This document shows, piece by piece, positions 6,885 through 11,058 of a stretch of DNA of 11,058 nucleotides. The DNA is taken from NCBI GenBank assembly GCA_958448635.1, contig CAUDEQ010000062.1:1-11058 (forward strand), given 5' to 3'. Positions within the stretch are counted from its first letter, which is position 1, and every line of letters begins with the position of its first letter. This DNA comes from an uncultured Bacillota bacterium (GTDB lineage Bacteria > Bacillota > Clostridia > Peptostreptococcales > Anaerovoracaceae). The position numbers and the translations under genes were made by a program. Under the pieces are notes generated by a model that was given only the letters and a program-made list of their open reading frames with translations, was not told where the DNA came from and did no database searches.

Positions 6885-7979
6885 ATGGCGAAGAGAATTG
6901 ATTCCACACCAAAGAAAGATGGCTTTAGAATGCCAGGAGAATTTGAACCGCAGGAACAGATTTTTATGATTTGGCCCGAAAGACCTGATAACTGGAGAAA
7001 TGGCGGCAAACCTGTTCAGGAGGCTTTTGTAAATGTAGCAAAAGCTATAAGCAAATTTGAACCGGTAACTATGTTGGTATCTAAGGAACAATATGCGAAT
7101 GCAAGGAACAGACTTCCATCGGATATTAGGGTTGTAGAGGCGTCTAATAATGATTCGTGGGTTCGTGATTGTGGTCCGACATTCCTTAAAAACGATTCAG
7201 GGGAGCTTAGAGCGGTTGACTGGGAATTCAATGCATGGGGAGGCTTATATGATGGATTATACTTCCCTTGGGATCAGGATAATATGATCGCTCAGAAGAT
7301 ATGTGAACTGGAGAGAGTTGATACGTATAAAACAAAAAATTTTGTTTTAGAAGGGGGCAGTTTTCATGTAGATGGCGAAGGAACGGTGCTTACTACAGAA
7401 ATGTGTTTGTTAAGTCAAGGGAGGAATCCTCACTTAAATAAGGCGCAGATTGAGGACATGCTTAAGGAGTACCTTAATGCAGAAAAAGTTATCTGGCTTA
7501 AAGACGGCATTGATCCTGATGAGACAGATGGACACGTTGATGACGTTGCTTGTTTTATTCGTCCAGGAGAGGTGGCCTGTATATGGACGGAGGATGAAAA
7601 TGATCCATTTTATCCTGTGTGTCAGCAGGCATATGAAATCCTTAGCAGTGCTACCGACGCTAAGGGAAGGCAACTTAAGGTGCATAAATTAACTTGCCCG
7701 AAACTCCCTGTAAGGTTGGAAAAAGATTTTGACATTGACTATGTTGAGGGAACTATTCCAAGAGAAGAAGGCGACTTGTGCATTGCATCTTACATGAATT
7801 TCCTTATTGTTAATGGGGGGATTATTGCTCCTCAGTATGAGGATGAAAATGATGAATTAGCATTAAGGCAGCTTCAGGAAATGTTTCCAGAAAGAGAAGT
7901 TGTTGGCGTGAATACGAGAGAGATAGTATACGGTGGCGGCAACGTTCACTGCATCACGCAGCAACAACCGAGGAGATAA
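6885..7979 (+). CDS. aguA: Agmatine deiminase
   Basis: This 364-aa cytoplasmic enzyme of the guanidino-group-modifying superfamily hydrolyses agmatine to N-carbamoylputrescine and ammonia. Family motifs run in order: PGEFEPQEQIFMIWPERPDNW (from residue 17), NDSWVRDCGPTF (89-100), EGGSFHVDGEGT (156-167), DETDGHVDD (212-220) with catalytic-type H217, and the C-terminal GGGNVHCITQQQP with the nucleophile C356, near the C-terminus as expected. The length is normal for the family. AGAAGGAA precedes the ATG. It lies 45 bp after ptcA and 26 bp before the carbamate kinase gene, so the three are one operon. In many bacteria an antiporter gene sits between ptcA and aguA; it is missing here. Confidence 0.96.
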   Translation: MAKRIDSTPKKDGFRMPGEFEPQEQIFMIWPERPDNWRNGGKPVQEAFVNVAKAISKFEPVTMLVSKEQYANARNRLPSDIRVVEASNNDSWVRDCGPTFLKNDSGELRAVDWEFNAWGGLYDGLYFPWDQDNMIAQKICELERVDTYKTKNFVLEGGSFHVDGEGTVLTTEMCLLSQGRNPHLNKAQIEDMLKEYLNAEKVIWLKDGIDPDETDGHVDDVACFIRPGEVACIWTEDENDPFYPVCQQAYEILSSATDAKGRQLKVHKLTCPKLPVRLEKDFDIDYVEGTIPREEGDLCIASYMNFLIVNGGIIAPQYEDENDELALRQLQEMFPEREVVGVNTREIVYGGGNVHCITQQQPRR

Positions 7980-8005
7980 TGAATAAGAGGTAAAAGGAGA
8001 AAATA

Positions 8006-8950
8006 ATGGCAGAGAAAATTGTAGTTGCTTTGGGTGGCAATGCATTGCAGTCCGGCTCTGGCCCGGCGACAGCAGAAGCGCAGCTTGAAGTAGTAAAGAA
8101 GACATGTGAACGTATTGCCGAGATTAGCGTAAGAGGGTATGAGATGGCAGTGGTTCATGGAAACGGTCCTCAGGTTGGAAGAATTCTTTTGGCTTCAGAA
8201 ACTGCTAAAGATGTAACGCCTGCTATGCCTTTTGATGTATGTGGCGCTATGTCTCAGGGATATATCGGATACCATCTGCAGCAGGCTCTAAAATATGCGC
8301 TGAACTGCAGAGATAGAAATATTCCTGTTGTAACTTTTGCAACACAGATGATTGTGGATGCAGCTGACCCGGCATTCACTAATCCAACGAAGCCAATTGG
8401 ACCTTTTTATAGCGAAGAAGAAGCCAAGGCCATGGAAGTTGAGAAGGGATATGCGATGAAAGAAGATGCTGGCAGAGGGTGGAGACGTGTAGTGGCATCG
8501 CCTATTCCTAGAAAGATAGTAGAGATTGATGCAATAAAGCGTTTGTGGGATTCTACAATCGTGATTGCCTGTGGTGGCGGCGGTATACCCGTTATTGAGC
8601 AGGCTGATGGAAGGCTTGAAGGGACAGCTGCCGTAATCGATAAAGACTTTGCGGCAGAACTTTTGGCAGAACAAATTGGCGCTGATACATTGATGATTCT
8701 GACAGAGGTGGAAAAAGTTGCTATAAACTTTAACAAACCTGATCAGAAAAATTTATCGAAGATGACTTTAGCAGAAGCGGCTAAATATTGTGAAGAAGGT
8801 CAGTTCGCACCTGGAAGTATGCTTCCTAAGGTGCAGGCGGCTATGAAGTTTGTGCGAGCTTTCCCTGATAAGAAAGCAATTATTACTTCGCTTGATAAAG
8901 TTATTGAGGCGCTTGATGGCAATACTGGAACAGTCATTTCTTTTAGCTAG
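8006..8950 (+). CDS. arcC: Carbamate kinase
   Basis: This 314-aa enzyme of the amino-acid-kinase fold transfers the phosphate of carbamoyl phosphate to ADP, giving ATP, CO2 and ammonia, the energy-conserving last step of the pathway. Motifs: ALGGNAL (8-14), HGNGPQVG (51-58), PAMPFDVCGAMSQGYIGY (72-89), NPTKPIGPF (126-134), AGRGWRRVVASP (155-166), CGGGGIP (189-195), DKDF (212-215) and FAPGSMLPK (267-275). AAAAGGAG precedes the ATG. It is the last gene before a strong terminator. In agmatine operons this gene is often called aguC; no arginine deiminase or ornithine carbamoyltransferase gene is nearby, so its carbamoyl phosphate most likely comes from PtcA. Confidence 0.96.
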   Translation: MAEKIVVALGGNALQSGSGPATAEAQLEVVKKTCERIAEISVRGYEMAVVHGNGPQVGRILLASETAKDVTPAMPFDVCGAMSQGYIGYHLQQALKYALNCRDRNIPVVTFATQMIVDAADPAFTNPTKPIGPFYSEEEAKAMEVEKGYAMKEDAGRGWRRVVASPIPRKIVEIDAIKRLWDSTIVIACGGGGIPVIEQADGRLEGTAAVIDKDFAAELLAEQIGADTLMILTEVEKVAINFNKPDQKNLSKMTLAEAAKYCEEGQFAPGSMLPKVQAAMKFVRAFPDKKAIITSLDKVIEALDGNTGTVISFS

Positions 8951-9020
8951 TTGAAGTGGTTTTGTTAAATGCAGTAAAAACTTGGTTATAATGTATTGCT
9001 GTTTTAACAGCATAATAGTT

Positions 9021-9075
9021 AAATAGCATACACCCCATATTCATATATGAATACGGGGTGTATGCTATTTTTGTT
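9021..9075 (+). terminator. Strong intrinsic terminator of ptcA-aguA-arcC
   Basis: A 16-bp perfect stem (9021-9036 with 9055-9070) includes CCCC/GGGG at its top. Past a single A/C mismatch (A37-C54 of the 9000s) pairing continues to the centre, so 24 of 25 positions of the 50-bp palindrome match. It is followed by TTTTT. The symmetry would also allow it to act on leftward transcription, though the T-run on that side is short. Confidence 0.9.
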
Positions 9076-9212
9076 GAAATTTCAATTATTATTTTTGCTC
9101 ATTAAGCAATGCATTCATTTTTGAATAATATTCCGGCTTTTCAGAAAGATAGAATATGACTCAAAAGAAGTAGAAGCCTTACTTTATCACGCTTTTAAGG
9201 GTTTTCTTATGT

Positions 9213-9229
9213 TTGGCATGAACTTTGCT
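9213..9229 (+). promoter_or_regulatory. Sigma-54 (-24/-12) promoter of the aminotransferase gene
   Basis: TTGGCATGAACTTTGCT starts at 9213, with GG (9215-9216) and GC (9227-9228) separated by exactly 10 nt. It shares TGGCATG and TTTGC with the permease-operon promoter. Transcription would start near 9240, leaving a leader of about 195 nt. The E. coli patA gene is also reported to be sigma-54 dependent, which fits. Confidence 0.82.
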
Positions 9230-9282
9230 ATAAATAATAACAAGAAAACATTTGACAGGTAAATGGCTTTAGTTTTCTTTAA

Positions 9283-9393
9283 ATAAAGTCATATTGCAGA
9301 GTACAGTTGCTATGTTCTGTAATACGGTATAACAAATTTAATTAATTGCTGCTCACCCTCTCATAGTATTGTTTACTTACAATATGACTTTAT
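9283..9393 (+). repeat. Long-range 14-bp inverted repeat in the aminotransferase leader
   Basis: ATAAAGTCATATTG (9283-9296) and CAATATGACTTTAT (9380-9393) are perfect reverse complements with 83 nt between them. Both lie inside the predicted 5' leader RNA, and the right arm ends 26 nt before the ribosome binding site. A smaller hairpin, TACAG with CTGTA, can form inside. The pair could close a structured RNA domain, or be the terminal repeats of a 111-bp element. No target-site duplication is evident. Confidence 0.55.
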
Positions 9394-9434
9394 ACATATT
9401 TAGTATATTATGTATTTTTGAAGGAGGTCACATT

Positions 9435-10787
9435 ATGACTACAACGAACAAAGCACAAGCTCTTGAAATGGCTAAAAGAGTAGAAGGGTATATTCAGAAG
9501 GAAAAGTTAGAACAGGAAGATATTGACATTATGATGCAGGAATGCAGGGATAATTATAATGAAAATATTAACCCTGGATGGATCCCTTATAGAGAAGAGA
9601 TGTCGGTTGATCCTATGTATGCTGAATGGTCACAGAGACCCGGTGAGTTTTTCTCTGATATTAAGGGGCATGAATATATTGACTGCTTAGGTGGATTTGG
9701 TATTTTCCTTACTGGCCATAAGAATGAGGAAATTATTAATACCGTAAAATGTCAGCTTGACAGATATGCACAGCATTCACAGGATCTGATTAATCCACTG
9801 CAGGCGTATTTCAGTCATTTAATGGCGTTGATTACGCCAGGAGATCTGCAGGTTGTATGGCCTACAAATGGTGGTACTGAAGCTACAGAAGCTGCTATAA
9901 AATTATCTAAGATGGCAACTGGTGGAAAATGGTTTATCTCTACTGTAAATGCGTATCATGGTTTAAGTACAGGTGCACTGGCGCTTATTGGATGCGCCGA
10001 CTACAGAGCTCCGTTTACTCCGCTTATTGAGAACGTGCAGCATGTTGAATACGGAAATGCCGATCAGCTTGAGACAGCAATTAAAAATTTAACAGCTGTT
10101 GGTGAAAAAGTTGCAGGATTCATCTGCGAGCCTATACAAGGAGAAGGTGGTATGGTAATACCTCCTGCAGGATATCTTAAGAGAGTAAGAGAAATTTGCG
10201 ACAAGTATGGTGTAGCAATGATTTGTGATGAAATACAGACTGGTATGGGTAGAACGGGAACTCTGTGGAGAGTGGAAGCTGAAGACGTAGTTCCTGACAT
10301 AATCACTTTTGGTAAAGCAATTGGAGGTGGCTGTATTCCACTGACAGGAATTATTGCAAGACCTTGGATGGTTACTGAAGAATTAATCGAAAATCCAACT
10401 CTGGTTTCTATGCCTACCTTTGGAGGTAACCCTTTGGCTATGGCTGCTGGCATTGCCTCTATTAGATATATATTGGAGAATGATATTCCTGCAGTTGTAA
10501 AGAAAAAAGGTGAATATTTCCTGAAGAAGTTAAATGAATTGCAGGTTAAGTACCCAGAAGTAATAAAAGAAGTTAGAGGAACAGGTCTTATGCTTGGCGT
10601 TCTCTTTGAAGATATGGAAACTTCTCATGAAGCAATTAAGAAGCTTTCTGCAAGAGACATTATGTCTTCCGCAGCCATGAATGAACCGGCTCTTATCAGA
10701 TTCGAGCCACCAGCAAATATTAGTGAAGAATCCATGGATAAAGTTGCGGTTGCTCTTGAAGAAGTTGCAAAAGAACTTCAAAAATAA
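9435..10787 (+). CDS. patA: Putrescine aminotransferase (PatA-like, class III PLP-dependent)
   Basis: This 450-aa cytoplasmic enzyme probably transfers an amino group from putrescine to 2-oxoglutarate, giving 4-aminobutanal (which cyclises to 1-pyrroline) and glutamate. It resembles E. coli PatA (YgjG) in many stretches: FIDCLGGFGIF-like YIDCLGGFGIF (81-91), AQHSQ (112-116), CEPIQGEGG (231-239), CDEIQTGMGRTG (264-275) with D265, GKAIGGG (293-299) with PLP lysine K294, PTFGGNPLA (327-335), and RFEPPANI near the C-terminus. The ATG at 9435 is preceded by GAAGGAGG at 7 nt, so it is preferred over an in-frame upstream ATG at 9369 that has no ribosome binding site. The gene is monocistronic, with a sigma-54 promoter and its own terminator. 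Cadaverine or another omega-amine is an alternative substrate. Confidence 0.92.
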   Translation: MTTTNKAQALEMAKRVEGYIQKEKLEQEDIDIMMQECRDNYNENINPGWIPYREEMSVDPMYAEWSQRPGEFFSDIKGHEYIDCLGGFGIFLTGHKNEEIINTVKCQLDRYAQHSQDLINPLQAYFSHLMALITPGDLQVVWPTNGGTEATEAAIKLSKMATGGKWFISTVNAYHGLSTGALALIGCADYRAPFTPLIENVQHVEYGNADQLETAIKNLTAVGEKVAGFICEPIQGEGGMVIPPAGYLKRVREICDKYGVAMICDEIQTGMGRTGTLWRVEAEDVVPDIITFGKAIGGGCIPLTGIIARPWMVTEELIENPTLVSMPTFGGNPLAMAAGIASIRYILENDIPAVVKKKGEYFLKKLNELQVKYPEVIKEVRGTGLMLGVLFEDMETSHEAIKKLSARDIMSSAAMNEPALIRFEPPANISEESMDKVAVALEEVAKELQK

Positions 10788-10857
10788 TTGAGATTCACTG
10801 CATGAAAAAACAGGTCTCAAATTATAGTAAACTTATAATAACATAGATATATAAATT

Positions 10858-10912
10858 ATACCGACCTCCTGACATTAGACATGAATAAATGATTGGGGGT
10901 CGGTATTGTTTT
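10858..10912 (+). terminator. Intrinsic terminator after the aminotransferase gene
   Basis: ATACCGACCTCC (10858-10869) pairs with GGGGGTCGGTAT (10895-10906) over 12 bp with one G-U, around a 25-nt loop, followed by TGTTTT. It lies 70 bp after the stop codon. Confidence 0.75.
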
Positions 10913-10968
10913 AAACATAGTTATGAATTAATTGTGTAAATAAGATGCGAAATAACAGGAGGCGTTTA

Positions 10969-10989
10969 ATGAACTTAAGAATATATTAA
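10969..10989 (+). CDS. Possible six-residue leader peptide
   Basis: AGGAGG (10957-10962) stands six bases before an ATG that opens a six-codon frame, MNLRIY, then TAA. A ribosome binding site this good in otherwise non-coding AT-rich DNA is notable. It may be a leader peptide for a gene beyond the window, or the start of a decayed gene. Nothing else in 10913-11058 looks coding. Confidence 0.25.
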   Translation: MNLRIY

Positions 10990-11058
10990 TATTTATTTGT
11001 GTTAAAGCTTGCTATTATGAGAAAGAAATTTTTTTAATTTTTGGACTGTTTTATATAA

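Larger units (their letters stand above)
8951..9434. other. Intergenic region between arcC and the aminotransferase gene
   Basis: This 484-bp region contains a 14-bp palindrome (8998-9011), the arcC terminator (9021-9075), possible decayed coding sequence (9089-9262), a -24/-12 promoter (9213-9229), and a leader with a long-range 14-bp inverted repeat (9283-9296 with 9380-9393) before the ribosome binding site at 9420-9427. I find no convincing intact gene in it. Confidence 0.7.

Noticed and set aside
8288..8736. Long minus-strand open frames inside arcC and similar antisense frames in the other genes
   Set aside because: They lie fully within genes with clear family motifs, show no ribosome binding sites, and have no recognisable protein features.
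9252..9257. TTGACA as a sigma-70 -35 element before the aminotransferase gene
   Set aside because: No acceptable -10 hexamer is found 16-18 nt downstream, and a near-consensus sigma-54 promoter lies just upstream.
9369..9434. Upstream in-frame ATG giving the aminotransferase a 22-residue hydrophobic extension
   Set aside because: It has no ribosome binding site and overlaps the leader inverted repeat, whereas the ATG at 9435 has an ideal GAAGGAGG and matches the normal family start.
10788..10820. TTGAGA/TCTCAA hairpin right after the aminotransferase stop as the terminator
   Set aside because: The stem is short and not followed by a T-run. The GC-rich hairpin at 10858-10906 is much better.
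1..11058. CRISPR array, tRNA or rRNA genes, insertion sequence transposase
   Set aside because: No regularly spaced direct repeats, no cloverleaf-like sequence, and no transposase motifs were seen on either strand.

Overview
The window looks like a chromosomal segment from a low-GC anaerobic Firmicute of class Clostridia. The signs are AT-rich intergenic DNA, strong AGGAGG-type ribosome binding sites, a fermentative iron alcohol dehydrogenase, sigma-54 regulation and a bacterial group II intron. Finer placement, such as an amino-acid-fermenting Peptostreptococcales/Anaerovoracaceae-type lineage, is only a guess.

Layout. Positions 1-52 are the 3' end (domains V/VI) of a group II intron that runs off the left edge. 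It abuts, and apparently completes, the stop codon of a leftward operon (2904 to 52) encoding a 73-aa single-pass membrane protein, an NCS1-type permease and an iron-containing alcohol dehydrogenase. A sigma-54 (-24/-12) promoter precedes this operon. Next come two leftward regulators: a PAS-AAA+-HTH sigma-54 activator (4556 to 3171) and a LuxR-type regulator (5481 to 4651). A 326-bp divergent control region (5482-5807) separates them from the rightward operon ptcA-aguA-arcC (5808-8950), which ends in a very strong palindromic terminator. A 484-bp intergenic region (8951-9434) holds a second sigma-54 promoter and a long leader, and leads to a PatA-like putrescine aminotransferase (9435-10787) with its own terminator. 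The last 150 bp carry a possible leader peptide of an unseen gene.

How the genes fit together. ptcA-aguA-arcC is the agmatine deiminase pathway: agmatine to N-carbamoylputrescine, then to putrescine plus carbamoyl phosphate, then ATP. The usual agmatine/putrescine antiporter gene (aguD) is absent from the operon. The aminotransferase would take putrescine to 4-aminobutanal (1-pyrroline). The alcohol dehydrogenase shares the sigma-54 promoter type and could reduce that aldehyde. The permease plus small protein could supply agmatine or a related compound, or release a product.

Main proposal (inference): this is a two-tier polyamine module. A sigma-70/LuxR-controlled, ATP-yielding agmatine operon is coupled to a sigma-54-controlled set (small protein, permease, alcohol dehydrogenase, putrescine aminotransferase) that processes or moves the putrescine produced. 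The two matching TGGCATG...TTGC promoters and the adjacent sigma-54 activator are the strongest direct evidence for it.
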